This document shows positions 32,096 to 41,050 of a stretch of 42,768 nt of DNA, one piece after another; the first letter of the stretch is position 1, and each line of letters begins with the position of its first letter. The stretch is from Clostridia bacterium. GTDB taxonomy: Bacteria; Bacillota; Clostridia; Oscillospirales; CAG-382. The notes beneath the pieces are model-generated. The model worked only from the letters and a program-made list of their open reading frames with translations, had not been told where the DNA came from and made no database searches. The translations under genes were made by a program, and so were the position numbers. Location of the stretch: the NCBI GenBank assembly GCA_017397805.1, contig JAFQHW010000046.1, forward strand, positions 1 to 42,768, given 5' to 3'.

Positions 32096-33184
32096 TTATT
32101 TAGCCTGAATATAGCCTTTTCTGTAAAGCATTTCCGCTATTAGAACTGCGCCGCCTGCGGCACCTCTTAAGGTGTTATGGGAAAGGCAAACGAACTTATA
32201 GTCAAAAATGGGGTCGTTTCTGAGTCTGCCTACGGAGATACCCATGCCGCCGCCTATGGTGCGGTCCAAACCTGTTTGAGGATGGTCGTTCTCTTCAAAA
32301 TAAGTAATGAACTGTTCGGGTGCGTGGGGAAGACCCAAGGTTTGAGGTTCGCCCTTGAATTCCTTCCAAATTGCTTTGATTTCGTCGATGGAAGGCTTAA
32401 TGCGACCGAAGGAGATGGAAACTGCCGCCAAGTGACCGTCGGAAACGGGAACTCTTATACACTGTGCGGTTATAGCGGGTTCCTTATCGGCAACGATAAC
32501 ACCGTTCTCTACCTTACCCCAGATCTTAAGGGGTTCTTTTTCCGTCTTTTCTTCTTCACCGCCGATGTAGGGGATAACGTTATCAAGCATTTCGGGCCAT
32601 TCCTTAAAGGTCTTGCCTGCGCCGGAAATTGCCTGGAAGGTGGTAACGGAAGCCTTGGTTATACCGAAACGGCGAAGAGGGGTAAGTGCGGGAACAAAGC
32701 TTTGGATAGAGCAGTTGGGCTTAACTGCGATAAAGCCGCGGGTGGTGCCCAAGCGCTTCTTCTGGTCTGCGATAACCTCTAAGTGTTCGGGATTGATTTC
32801 GGGGATAACCATAGGAACGTCGTTGGTCCAACGGTTTGCGGAGTTGTTGGAAACAACGGGCGTCTCAGCCTTTGCGTAAGCTTCTTCAAGAGCTAAGATC
32901 TCGTCCTTCTTCATGTTAACTGCGCAGAATACGAAATCAACGAGAGCGCTTACTTCCTCAACCTTTGCCGCGTCCATAACGACCATGCTCTTAACATTTT
33001 CGGGCATGGGGGTGGACAGCTTCCAACGGCTGCCTACAGCTTCTTCGTAGGTTTTGCCCGCACTGCTGCTGCTTGCGGCAAGAACTGCTATCTCAAAATA
33101 AGGATGTTCGTTAAGCAAGGTGATAAAACGCTGACCTACCATGCCGGTCGCGCCGATAATACCGCATTTTAATTTCTGGCTCAT
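32096..33184 (-). CDS. asd: Aspartate-semialdehyde dehydrogenase (archaeal/fungal-type)
   Basis: 362 residues from the ATG at 33184 with GGAG 9 nt upstream; a TTG five codons earlier lies on that site and is rejected. Reduces aspartyl phosphate to aspartate semialdehyde for lysine, threonine and methionine. GATGMVGQRF binds NADP; the catalytic Cys is in KPNCSIQS; the C-terminal GRLRNDPIFDYKFVCLSHNTLRGAAGG block is typical of the longer archaeal/fungal-like type, which also occurs in Clostridia. Single gene; no lysine riboswitch fits in the short leader. Confidence 0.93.
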   Translation of the reverse strand: MSQKLKCGIIGATGMVGQRFITLLNEHPYFEIAVLAASSSSAGKTYEEAVGSRWKLSTPMPENVKSMVVMDAAKVEEVSALVDFVFCAVNMKKDEILALEEAYAKAETPVVSNNSANRWTNDVPMVIPEINPEHLEVIADQKKRLGTTRGFIAVKPNCSIQSFVPALTPLRRFGITKASVTTFQAISGAGKTFKEWPEMLDNVIPYIGGEEEKTEKEPLKIWGKVENGVIVADKEPAITAQCIRVPVSDGHLAAVSISFGRIKPSIDEIKAIWKEFKGEPQTLGLPHAPEQFITYFEENDHPQTGLDRTIGGGMGISVGRLRNDPIFDYKFVCLSHNTLRGAAGGAVLIAEMLYRKGYIQAK

Positions 33185-33216
33185 AATAAAATTCTCCAAT
33201 CAATATTATTCGGTAG

Positions 33217-33242
33217 AAAAGGGGCTTTTTACAGCCCCTTTT
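33217..33242 (-). terminator. Terminator of the LRR protein gene
   Basis: Perfect 10-bp stem AAAAGGGGCT / AGCCCCTTTT with T-rich end on the minus strand, between the LRR gene and asd. Confidence 0.75.
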
Positions 33243-33265
33243 GCTATTTAGTTTATGCTGTTTAA

Positions 33266-35752
33266 TTACTCAGCGTCAGATGCTTCGTCAGAAGCGTCGG
33301 TAACGATTGCGGAAGATTCTTCAACAACTGCTTCGGAAAGCTCCTCAACGCTTTCTTCAACACTTTCTTCAGTGCTTTCAGCTTCGCTTTCTACTTTGCT
33401 TTCGTCCTTTTTGTCGTCTTCTTTGTCGTCCTTATCCTTTTCGCTCTCGGATTCCTTATACTTGTCGATCATCTTCTGAGCATCTTCGGTAATGCCGGTG
33501 AAGGTGGTGCCGGTAAAGGTCTCAACGGGCGCCCAATCCTTTATAACCTTGTTGGTGGTATCAACGTCTTCGTCGTCAGCCTTATCCTCGGGAGTGATGG
33601 AAAGGTCACAGCTCTTAAGGGTCTTCGCATCAAATATCTTGTCAAAGCCGCTTAAATCGGTAAGCTTATCGTTGTTTGAAAGAGTTAAGGTTGCTACCTT
33701 CTTAAGCTCGCCAAGACCGTCAAGGCTTGTAAATTCGTTATCGGAAAGGTCAAGGGTGGAAAGAACGGTAAGCGCGGAAAGGTCAGCAAGCTTGGAAATG
33801 TCATTGCTGCTGAGGTTAAGAGTGGTAAGCTTTGTAAGTGCGTTGAGCGTGCTTATATCGCTTATCTTGTTGTTGCTGAGGTTAAGGGAGGTAAGGGCGG
33901 TAGCCTTGTTTACGTCGCCTAAATCGCTTATCTCGTTATCGTTGGCGTCAAGGGTGGTAAGGGTGCTGATGCCGCCTACGCCCTTAAGGCTTGTAAGTGC
34001 GTTTTCGTTAGCGTTGATGGTGGTAAGTTTCTTTGCGCCGCTTACGCCTTCAAGGCTTGTAAGCTTGTTATCGTTAACGTTAAGAACTTCAAGTACGGGT
34101 GCGGATGCAACGCCGCCGATAGAAGTCATCTCGTTATCTTCAAGGGTAAGAGTCTTGAGTGCTTTTGCACCGCTTAAATCTTCGGGAAGCTTCTCAATGC
34201 GGTTATCGGATGCAGAGAGAGTTTCGAGAGAAGTCATGGAGCTGATGCAAGAGATATCGGTGATAACGTTACCGGTTACGGACAGAGTTTTAAGAGCGGT
34301 AAAGCCTTCGAGTGCGGAAATATCGCTAAGCGTTCTGCCGGTGAAGTCGTCCTTATCCTCGTCTTCGTCTTCTTCCTCGCCGGTGTCTTCCTTGGAAGCT
34401 TCTGCCGCTTCAACAACTTCTTCGTCAACGCATTCGTTTACCGTAAGCGTTTCAAGAGTAGCCTTGTTGCCTTCAATACCGTCAAGGCTTACGAGGGGGT
34501 TGCCGGTAGCGGTAAGCTTGGTCATGGAAGCGGTGTTGCTCAACGCTTCAAGAGTGGTGATAGCGTTGTAGCTGATGTTAAGAGTTACCAAGTCCTTGTT
34601 GTTTTCGATACCGTCAAGGTTGGTAAGCTCGTTATTAGTTAAGTCAACACGCTGAAGCTTGGTGTTGTTTTCAAGTGCCTTTATATCTTCAAAACCACAG
34701 CTGGAAGCTTCAAGATATTCAAGGTCAGCAGCCTTTTCTATGCCTTCAAGGTTATCAAGACCGGAGTAACCAACGGAAAGATACTTGATCTTCTCAAGGT
34801 TGGGTATCTGGTCAAGGCTTACGAGGTCAACCATATCGTTTGCGGTATAGAAGCTCTGCAAGCTCATATATGCATAGTAATATGCGTTGTTCTCACCGGT
34901 CATGCCGTACATATTATACAGGTTGTAGTAGTAGGAGATGGTGCTGTAGGTGTTCCTGGTGGTGTAGCCGCTAAGCTGTAAAAGCTCGATGTTGGAGAAC
35001 AAAGAAAGGTCGTTGATTTCGTTGAACATATAGTAAATTACTACGTGGTCGGGAATCTCTTCTTCCTCTTCCTTGTCTGCTACGGAGCTATCCTTCTTAT
35101 CGGATGCTTCTTCGGACTCTGCAGTGGAAGCCTCTTCGGATACGACCGCATCGTCGGATACTTCTGCAGAAACGACTGCTTCGGAAACCTCTTCCGTGGA
35201 TTCTTCAGCAGAAACGGTTCTTGCGGAAACTTCGCTTACGGAAACTTCTTCAGCGGAAACCTCGGCAGATTCTTCAACGGAAGCTTCAACGGATACAACT
35301 TCGTCCTTGCTTTCTTCTGCAACGGAAGAAGAATCGTCCTTCTTGTCTTCTTCGCTGCTATCTGCGGTATCGTCTTCTTTCAAGTCCACGAGATAATTCT
35401 GGTTAGCGTAATACTCTGTATATTCAGGGGTGCCCAAAATTACCGTGGGGTAATAAGCGCCTGAACTGTTTTCGTTGCTGATGCCATCACGGTTTTCGGT
35501 TACGGTATAAATAAAGGAAGTATATTTGCTTAACATTTCCGCATCAACGTCGATGGCGTTGATGGTCTCGCCTGTCTTTTCGGACAAAGCTGCGGCAATA
35601 GCCTTAGCAAATTCGTCGTCTTCAAAATACTTGTTGGTGTTTTTGCGGTAATCCCAAAAAACAGCAACAACACCGCCTATAACCAAAAGGCATGCCAAGG
35701 CGAGGGCGATTATTCTGTTTCTCAGGCTTTTTCTTCCAAGAACGGAACTCAT
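33266..35752 (-). CDS. Membrane-anchored leucine-rich-repeat surface protein
   Basis: 828 residues. A basic N-terminus (MSSVLGRKSLRNR) and one hydrophobic segment at about 14-30 form an uncleaved anchor. Residues about 125-235 are a low-complexity acidic Ser/Glu/Val linker. LRRs of about 21-23 residues fill about 245-745 (LxxLxLxxNxI pattern: LTTLDANDNEISDL, LTSLNLSNNKISDI), interrupted by a DEDEDKDD insert near 460. A second acidic Ser/Glu tail ends the protein. No sortase motif is seen. Internalin-like repeats usually bind proteins or glycans; the ligand is unknown. The ATG at 35752 follows GGAGG. The linker style matches the dockerin protein at the other end of the window. Confidence 0.85.
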   Translation of the reverse strand: MSSVLGRKSLRNRIIALALACLLVIGGVVAVFWDYRKNTNKYFEDDEFAKAIAAALSEKTGETINAIDVDAEMLSKYTSFIYTVTENRDGISNENSSGAYYPTVILGTPEYTEYYANQNYLVDLKEDDTADSSEEDKKDDSSSVAEESKDEVVSVEASVEESAEVSAEEVSVSEVSARTVSAEESTEEVSEAVVSAEVSDDAVVSEEASTAESEEASDKKDSSVADKEEEEEIPDHVVIYYMFNEINDLSLFSNIELLQLSGYTTRNTYSTISYYYNLYNMYGMTGENNAYYYAYMSLQSFYTANDMVDLVSLDQIPNLEKIKYLSVGYSGLDNLEGIEKAADLEYLEASSCGFEDIKALENNTKLQRVDLTNNELTNLDGIENNKDLVTLNISYNAITTLEALSNTASMTKLTATGNPLVSLDGIEGNKATLETLTVNECVDEEVVEAAEASKEDTGEEEDEDEDKDDFTGRTLSDISALEGFTALKTLSVTGNVITDISCISSMTSLETLSASDNRIEKLPEDLSGAKALKTLTLEDNEMTSIGGVASAPVLEVLNVNDNKLTSLEGVSGAKKLTTINANENALTSLKGVGGISTLTTLDANDNEISDLGDVNKATALTSLNLSNNKISDISTLNALTKLTTLNLSSNDISKLADLSALTVLSTLDLSDNEFTSLDGLGELKKVATLTLSNNDKLTDLSGFDKIFDAKTLKSCDLSITPEDKADDEDVDTTNKVIKDWAPVETFTGTTFTGITEDAQKMIDKYKESESEKDKDDKEDDKKDESKVESEAESTEESVEESVEELSEAVVEESSAIVTDASDEASDAE

Positions 35753-35792
35753 TTTCGGTAAACCTCCAAATTCGCGAATTATTCAATTACAT

Positions 35793-35821
35793 ATCATACC
35801 ACCAAATGAAAATTTTTGCAA
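35793..35821 (-). promoter_or_regulatory. Promoter of the LRR protein gene
   Basis: Minus strand: TTGCAA at 35821-35816, 17-bp spacer, TATGAT at 35798-35793. The rest of the divergent gap to cmk is AT-rich; a second TTGCAA (about 35922) may serve cmk with a weak -10. Confidence 0.6.
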
Positions 35822-35985
35822 TAGTTTTTTAAAAAATAACGGCTTTTTCTTTTTATAATGGCTTTTTCCTTCGAAAAGAACCGCATATTCTGCGAAAAAT
35901 AATATATTTTTTGCTTTATCTATTGCAAAAAATAAAAAAATGTAGTAAACTAATATATAATTTCAATGTTGTCGGAGGGTAACCG

Positions 35986-36663
35986 ATGAATAAACTTATA
36001 AATATTGCCATTGACGGTCCTTCCGGTTCGGGCAAAAGCACGCTTGCTTCCATGATAGCCGCCCATTACGGGTTTATATATATCGACACGGGTGCAATGT
36101 ACCGCACCGTAGGTCTGTATATACAAAGGAAGGGTTTTGCTTCCGACGATAAGGAAGCCATTGTTTCCGTTCTTCCCGAAATCAATATAGATATGGTGCT
36201 TATGAACGGCAAGGGCGTAGTTACCTTGGATGGTGTTCCCGTAGGTGACGAGATACGTACCCCCAAGTCGTCCATGTACGCTTCCGACGTTTCTAAGATA
36301 CCCGAAGTAAGGGCGTTTTTGTTGGATCTGCAAAGGGATATAGCCAAGAGACGCAGTACCGTAATGGATGGGCGCGATATAGGTACGGTCATTCTTCCCG
36401 ACGCTCAGGTCAAGCTGTTTTTAATAGCTGACGATACTGTAAGAGCGCACCGCCGTTATATGGAGCTTTTGGAGAAGGGCGAAAAGGTAACGGAGGAGGA
36501 AGTGCTTTCCGATATGCGCCGAAGAGATAAGAACGATTCGGGAAGGGAAGTATGTCCCGCCGTAGCGGCTAAGGATGCGATCCTTCTCGATAACAGCGGT
36601 CTCAGTGCTGAGGCTACGTTTGAAAAAGCCAAAGAGATTATCGACGGGGTATTGGCAAAATGA
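35986..36663 (+). CDS. cmk: Cytidylate kinase
   Basis: 225 residues, normal length. Phosphorylates CMP and dCMP. P-loop IAIDGPSGSGKST; YIDTGAMYRTVGLY and MDGRDIGTVILPDAQVKLFL are CMP-binding blocks; the RRRDKNDSGR lid is present. RBS GGAGG before the ATG. First gene of a cmk-plsC-ispH/S1 operon. Confidence 0.95.
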   Translation: MNKLINIAIDGPSGSGKSTLASMIAAHYGFIYIDTGAMYRTVGLYIQRKGFASDDKEAIVSVLPEINIDMVLMNGKGVVTLDGVPVGDEIRTPKSSMYASDVSKIPEVRAFLLDLQRDIAKRRSTVMDGRDIGTVILPDAQVKLFLIADDTVRAHRRYMELLEKGEKVTEEEVLSDMRRRDKNDSGREVCPAVAAKDAILLDNSGLSAEATFEKAKEIIDGVLAK

Positions 36664-37247
36664 GTTTTTACGGTTTTATAAGGGGCGTTGCCAGACCCTT
36701 TACCAAGCTTATGTACAGATACAAGCTTGAGGGGGCAGAGAATATACCCCAAGGTGCGTTCGTGCTGTGTTCAAACCACCTGTCTTTTGCGGACCCCGTG
36801 TGTCTTGCCTGCGCCTTTAAGCCTAAGATAGTTTTCGTGGCTAAGTCGGAGCTTAACCGCGGTATTTTCGGAAAGTTCTTAAAAAAGCTGAAGGTCGTGT
36901 TTATAAACCGCGAGCAAGCGGACTTAGGCGCCATCCGTCAAAGTGTTGCTGCCCTTAAAGAAGGTAAGCCGGTGGGGATATTCCCCCAAGGCACCCGCGT
37001 TAAGGGGAAGGCAGAGGCATCTCAGGCTTTGGAGGGCATCTCCATTATGTGCGCTTTGGGCAAGGTGCCTGCTTTGCCCGTAGCCATAATATACACCAAG
37101 GGCAAGCCGCGTCTTTTCTGTAAGACTCGCTTGGTGGTGGGTAAGCCCGTAGCCTTAGAGGAGCTTTTAAAGATAGGCGACCGCGCCGCCCAGTCCAAGT
37201 ATATTTTCGGCAAGGTGTGCGAGATAGTTGATAATGAAACTAATTGA
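36660..37247 (+). CDS. plsC: 1-acyl-sn-glycerol-3-phosphate acyltransferase
   Basis: 195 residues; its ATG overlaps the cmk stop (ATGA). Makes phosphatidic acid. The catalytic HX4D motif is NHLSFADP; the second block reads FPQGTRVKGK with Gln where FPEGTR is usual; VALPVAIIYTKG is the fourth block. A membrane-surface enzyme. Confidence 0.93.
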   Translation: MSFYGFIRGVARPFTKLMYRYKLEGAENIPQGAFVLCSNHLSFADPVCLACAFKPKIVFVAKSELNRGIFGKFLKKLKVVFINREQADLGAIRQSVAALKEGKPVGIFPQGTRVKGKAEASQALEGISIMCALGKVPALPVAIIYTKGKPRLFCKTRLVVGKPVALEELLKIGDRAAQSKYIFGKVCEIVDNETN

Positions 37248-39258
37248 TATAGCAAAAAGCGCGGGCTTTTGTTTCGGTGTGGACCGCGCAGCCAAGCTTA
37301 TAGAGGCGGAGGCGGCTGAGGGCAAGTCCGTTTACACCATAGGCGAGCTTATCCACAACAAAAGCTATATAGAAAGCCTGGAGAAAAAAGGAGTACGCGC
37401 CATAAGTGCCGAGGAAGCGTTAAAGCTTCCTAAGGGTACGAGAGTCGTGGCACGCACCCACGGCGTTCCCAAGGAAACCATGGAGGCGCTTGAGGGCGCG
37501 GAGCTTTCGGTGCTTGACGCAACTTGTCCTTTCGTTAAAAAGATCCACGGCATAGTGACGGAAAAAACAGCAGACGGCACTCCCTTGGTTATAATGGGCG
37601 ACCCCAAGCACCCCGAAGTGGAGGGTATTCGCTCTTTTGCAGGGGGCGATACCATCGTAGCCGGCAAAGCGGAGGAGCTTTTGGAGCTTTTAGGACAAGA
37701 AAAAGCGGCAAATTTTGGTAAAAAACCCTTTGTTATAGTGGCACAAACCACTTTTTCTATGCCTGAGTGGAAAAAAACTCAAAAAATTATAAAAAAACTA
37801 TATACAAATGCGATTTTTTTTGATACAATATGCAGTGTAACCGAAAAAAGGCAGGAGGAGGTTCTGTCTTTAGCGGAAAAAAGCGACCTCGTGGTGGTGG
37901 TCGGCGGGCGTAACAGCTCCAACACCGCCAAACTGTGGGAGCTGGCGGCAACGCGCACCAAGGCGTTGCACATTGAAAGGGCGGCAGAGCTTGTGCCCTT
38001 CAGCGGCGATATAGCCGCGGCTGATAAAATAGCAATAACTGCCGGGGCATCGACCCCGTTCAGTATAATTCAGGAGGTAAGAGAAACCATGGCAGACATC
38101 ATCAAAAACACTGAAGATATGGGCGAGCTTTCTTTCCAGGAATTGCTTGACCAAAGCTTCAAGACTTTACATACAGGAGAAAGGGTAGTCGGCGTAGTAT
38201 CCGCCGTTACTCCCGCCGAAATCCACGTGGACCTCGGGACGAAGCACACCGGCATTCTCCCGTATGACGAAATCACCGAAGACGGTGGCGTTGACCTTAA
38301 CGATTTGTTTAAGGTTGGGGACGAGATAGAAGTTGTTCCCATTAAGTTCAACGATGCAGAGGGTGTTGTTCACCTTTCCAAGAAGCGCCTTGATTCTTCC
38401 AAGAACTGGGGCACCATCGTTGAAGCTGAGAGCGAGCACGCAATTCTTGAAGGTACCGTTAAAGAAGTAGTTAAGGGCGGCGTTGTTGTTTCCAGCAATA
38501 ACGTTAGAGTATTTATCCCCGCTTCTCAGACCGGTATTCCCAAGGAAGAATCTCTTGACGTGCTTAAAGGCAAGAAGGTTCCCTTCAAGGTTATCGAGAT
38601 CAACGATCAGAGAAAGCGCGCTGTAGGCTCTATCAGACTTGCTCAGAGAAGCGAGCATAAGAAGGCAGTTGAAGAATTCTACGCAACCGCAGAGGTTGGT
38701 CAGAAGTTTACGGGTACCGTTCGTTCCCTCACTTCCTTCGGCGCATTCATCAACTTGGGTCCCGTTGACGGTATGGCACACATTACCGAGCTTTCTTGGG
38801 GCAGACCTAAGAACCCTGCTGACATTCTCAAGGTTGGCGATAAGATCGAAGTTTACATCAAGGCTATCAACGTTGAGAAGAAGCGTATCTCCCTCGGCTA
38901 CAAGACCGAAGAGAACAATCCTTGGAACAAGTTCGTTGCTGATTACAAGGTTGGCGACGATATAAACGTTAAGGTTGTAAGCCTTATGCCTTTCGGCGCA
39001 TTTGCTGAGATCCTTCCCGGCGTTGACGGTCTTATCCACAACTCTCAGCTTGCGGCAAAGCCCGTTGCAGCAGCTGCATCCGTAGTAGCAGTAGGCGATG
39101 AGCTTGAGGTTAAGATCATAGCTATCGATGAAGAGAGAAAGAGAATAAGCCTTTCTCGCAGAGCACTTTTACCTGCTGAAGAGCTTGGTGAAGGCTTTGA
39201 GATAGTTGAAGAAGCAGTTGCAGAAGAAGCTGTTGCTACCGAAGAAGCTGCCGAATAA
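37234..39258 (+). CDS. ispH: IspH (HMBPP reductase) fused to ribosomal protein S1 domains
   Basis: 674 residues from the ATG at 37234, overlapping plsC by 14 bp. Residues 1-282 are 4-hydroxy-3-methylbut-2-enyl diphosphate reductase, last step of the MEP isoprenoid route; its [4Fe-4S] ligands are C13 (GFCFGV), C98 (ATCPFV) and C200 (DTICSVT), and THG and GDPKHPE are in place. From about 314 there are four S1/OB-fold RNA-binding domains (about 314-385, 402-470, 485-557, 570-640; FGAFINLGPVDGMAH, FGAFAEILPGVDGLIH). The tail is Ala/Glu-rich. This fusion is known in Clostridia; why it exists is not established. Codon use from about 38,090 onward looks smoother, as expected for a highly expressed S1. 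Confidence 0.95.
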   Translation: MKLIDIAKSAGFCFGVDRAAKLIEAEAAEGKSVYTIGELIHNKSYIESLEKKGVRAISAEEALKLPKGTRVVARTHGVPKETMEALEGAELSVLDATCPFVKKIHGIVTEKTADGTPLVIMGDPKHPEVEGIRSFAGGDTIVAGKAEELLELLGQEKAANFGKKPFVIVAQTTFSMPEWKKTQKIIKKLYTNAIFFDTICSVTEKRQEEVLSLAEKSDLVVVVGGRNSSNTAKLWELAATRTKALHIERAAELVPFSGDIAAADKIAITAGASTPFSIIQEVRETMADIIKNTEDMGELSFQELLDQSFKTLHTGERVVGVVSAVTPAEIHVDLGTKHTGILPYDEITEDGGVDLNDLFKVGDEIEVVPIKFNDAEGVVHLSKKRLDSSKNWGTIVEAESEHAILEGTVKEVVKGGVVVSSNNVRVFIPASQTGIPKEESLDVLKGKKVPFKVIEINDQRKRAVGSIRLAQRSEHKKAVEEFYATAEVGQKFTGTVRSLTSFGAFINLGPVDGMAHITELSWGRPKNPADILKVGDKIEVYIKAINVEKKRISLGYKTEENNPWNKFVADYKVGDDINVKVVSLMPFGAFAEILPGVDGLIHNSQLAAKPVAAAASVVAVGDELEVKIIAIDEERKRISLSRRALLPAEELGEGFEIVEEAVAEEAVATEEAAE

Positions 39259-39272
39259 TCAAAGTTAAGTAT

Positions 39273-39309
39273 AAATTGCTGTTGTGCCGTAGGTGCAACA
39301 GCAATTTTA
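39273..39309 (+). terminator. Terminator after the ispH/S1 fusion gene
   Basis: AAATTGCTGTTG pairs with CAACAGCAATTT (12 bp), then TTAAT. It separates the operon from the decarboxylase gene. Confidence 0.75.
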
Positions 39310-39320
39310 ATAGGTGGAGT

Positions 39321-40667
39321 ATGAAGGAAAAGGGCATCAACTCTTTTATAAAAAATAATAGCTCATACCCTTTTCATATGCCCGGCCATAAGCGCAACGC
39401 TCTCTTTGAAAAGCTTATGGCTTTAGGTGCGCACTCGGATATTACCGAGATAAAAGGCGCAGACGACCTGCATAACCCTACGGGGATAATACGGGATTTG
39501 GAAGAAGCCATCGCCAATCGTTACGGAAGCGACAAAAGCTATGTTTTAGCCAACGGAAGCACCTGCGGCAATCTGGCGGCTATGGGCGCTTTGGGCAAAC
39601 GCGGCGACAAGGTGTTGGTGGCGCGCAACTGCCACCGAAGCGTATATCACGCTTTGGAGCTTTTCGGCTACAGTCCCGTCTTTTTAAACCCTGAGTTTAT
39701 AGGGGAATTGGGCGTTTACGGCGCGGTTGAGCCAAATACCGTCAAGGATGCTCTGTTATCCAACGAGGACATAGCCTTTTGCGTGCTTACAAGTCCCACC
39801 TACGAGGGTATTTTGTCGGATACGGAGGCTATAGCCAAGCTTTGCCACGAGGCGGGGGTTCTCCTTTTGGTGGATCAGGCACACGGTGCGCACTTGGAGC
39901 TGTCACCGTATTTTACGGGCAGTGCCGTTAATTGGGCAGACCTTACCGTTCAAAGCTTGCACAAAACTCTTCCCGCACTTACACCTGCGGCAGTACTCCA
40001 CGCAAAAGGAAACAGGGTAAACCGAATCTTGTTGGAGCATTATTTAAGGGTGTTCCAAAGCTCCAGCCCTTCTTATCCCCTTATGGCGTCGGCAGAGCTT
40101 TGCTTGGAGCTTTGTGAGAACGCAGAGCTTTTTAAGGAGTGGAGCGACAGAATAGACCGCTTTGAAAAATCCCTCGGCGCTTTGAAATCCATAAAACTGT
40201 TCAGGTGCGTAGGCATGGATAAGTCAAAGCTGGTGCTTACGGGCAAAAAGGGCACCGAGCTTTGCGACTTTCTCCGTCAGCGCCGTATAGAGCTTGAATA
40301 CGCTACGGAAAGCTTTGCCTTGGCTATGACGGGCGCGGGCGACAGCGACGAAGGCTTTGCCGCCTTGCTCACCGCACTTGAAGAAGCAGACGAAAGCCTT
40401 GAAGACTTCGGCAAGAAATACAGCCCCGCCGCTTTTTGCGTGGGTGATACAACGGTTACCGCAGAGGATGCTTTTAAAGGGGAGAGGGAATATCTGCCCC
40501 TTGACCGATGCCGCGGCAGAATAGCCGCCGAGTATTTGTGGGCGTATCCGCCGGGGATACCGCTGATAATTCCCGGTCAGACCATAAGCGAAGGCTTTGA
40601 GGGCACTAACGCGGAAAATCTGCTGACCGATAGCGGAAAACTACCCCTTTTTGCGGTGGTAAAGTAG
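39321..40667 (+). CDS. Orn/Lys/Arg decarboxylase family protein
   Basis: 448 residues from the ATG at 39321, preceded by AGGTGG; an in-frame ATG at 39276 lies inside the terminator hairpin. PLP fold type I: the family start FHMPGHKRN, LANGSTCGNLAAMGAL, VDQAHGAHLELS (cofactor Asp and His), and the PLP lysine in QSLHKTLPALTPAA; C-terminal PPGIPLIIPGQ. The short form lacks the N-terminal wing domain of the enterobacterial enzymes and resembles Bacillus SpeA/YaaO. Decarboxylates a basic amino acid to a polyamine precursor; which one is not readable. Confidence 0.9.
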   Translation: MKEKGINSFIKNNSSYPFHMPGHKRNALFEKLMALGAHSDITEIKGADDLHNPTGIIRDLEEAIANRYGSDKSYVLANGSTCGNLAAMGALGKRGDKVLVARNCHRSVYHALELFGYSPVFLNPEFIGELGVYGAVEPNTVKDALLSNEDIAFCVLTSPTYEGILSDTEAIAKLCHEAGVLLLVDQAHGAHLELSPYFTGSAVNWADLTVQSLHKTLPALTPAAVLHAKGNRVNRILLEHYLRVFQSSSPSYPLMASAELCLELCENAELFKEWSDRIDRFEKSLGALKSIKLFRCVGMDKSKLVLTGKKGTELCDFLRQRRIELEYATESFALAMTGAGDSDEGFAALLTALEEADESLEDFGKKYSPAAFCVGDTTVTAEDAFKGEREYLPLDRCRGRIAAEYLWAYPPGIPLIIPGQTISEGFEGTNAENLLTDSGKLPLFAVVK

Positions 40668-40706
40668 TGTTTTCTGCCGATAGGAATGCTTTTTGGCAAT
40701 AAACTG

Positions 40707-40735
40707 TTGACAGCGGAAAAGTTTTGTAGTATAAT
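40707..40735 (+). promoter_or_regulatory. Consensus promoter of the SCIFF peptide gene
   Basis: TTGACA at 40707-40712, 17-bp spacer, TATAAT at 40730-40735: a perfect sigma-A consensus, suggesting strong expression. Confidence 0.85.
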
Positions 40736-40772
40736 TTGTGTGCTGTATATTAATTATTAAGGAGATTTTATT

Positions 40773-40916
40773 ATGAAGAAGATAGTTACCATCGAAACAC
40801 GTGACCTCAATAAGTCCGTTAAGAACGGCGGTTGCGGTGAATGCCAGACCTCTTGCCAGTCCGCTTGCAAAACATCTTGCGGCGTTGCTAACCAGAACTG
40901 CGAGAAGAAGGACTAA
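40773..40916 (+). CDS. scfA: SCIFF ranthipeptide precursor (six cysteines in forty-five residues)
   Basis: 47-residue peptide with AAGGAG 8 nt before its ATG. The N-terminal leader-like part (MKKIVTIETRDLNKSVKNGG) is followed by six cysteines at 21, 24, 28, 32, 36 and 43 in the family spacing CGECQTSCQSACKTSC, nearly the universal SCIFF core. The following gene is the cognate radical-SAM maturase. In the studied clostridial homologue, the maturase links a Cys sulfur to a Thr; the Thr residues at 26 and 34 fit. These peptides are almost universal in Clostridia and have been linked to quorum or stress signalling; the role is still uncertain. Confidence 0.95.
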   Translation: MKKIVTIETRDLNKSVKNGGCGECQTSCQSACKTSCGVANQNCEKKD

Positions 40917-40998
40917 TTCTTATAAACTAAGGGGTAATTGTACTCCTTGGCAGTGACGGCAAAGGCGTAAACTGTTATAAAATAAGTATTTGTTGTGG

Positions 40999-41027
40999 TT
41001 AATGAGAGGGTTTTGCCCTCTCATTAA
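40999..41027 (+). promoter_or_regulatory. Hairpin between the SCIFF peptide and its maturase
   Basis: Perfect 12-bp stem TTAATGAGAGGG / CCCTCTCATTAA with a 5-nt loop, no T-run after it. Probably a partial terminator or RNA-processing stem keeping the peptide more abundant than the maturase. Confidence 0.6.
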
Positions 41028-41050
41028 CGCTAAATATACGGAGTAAGATT

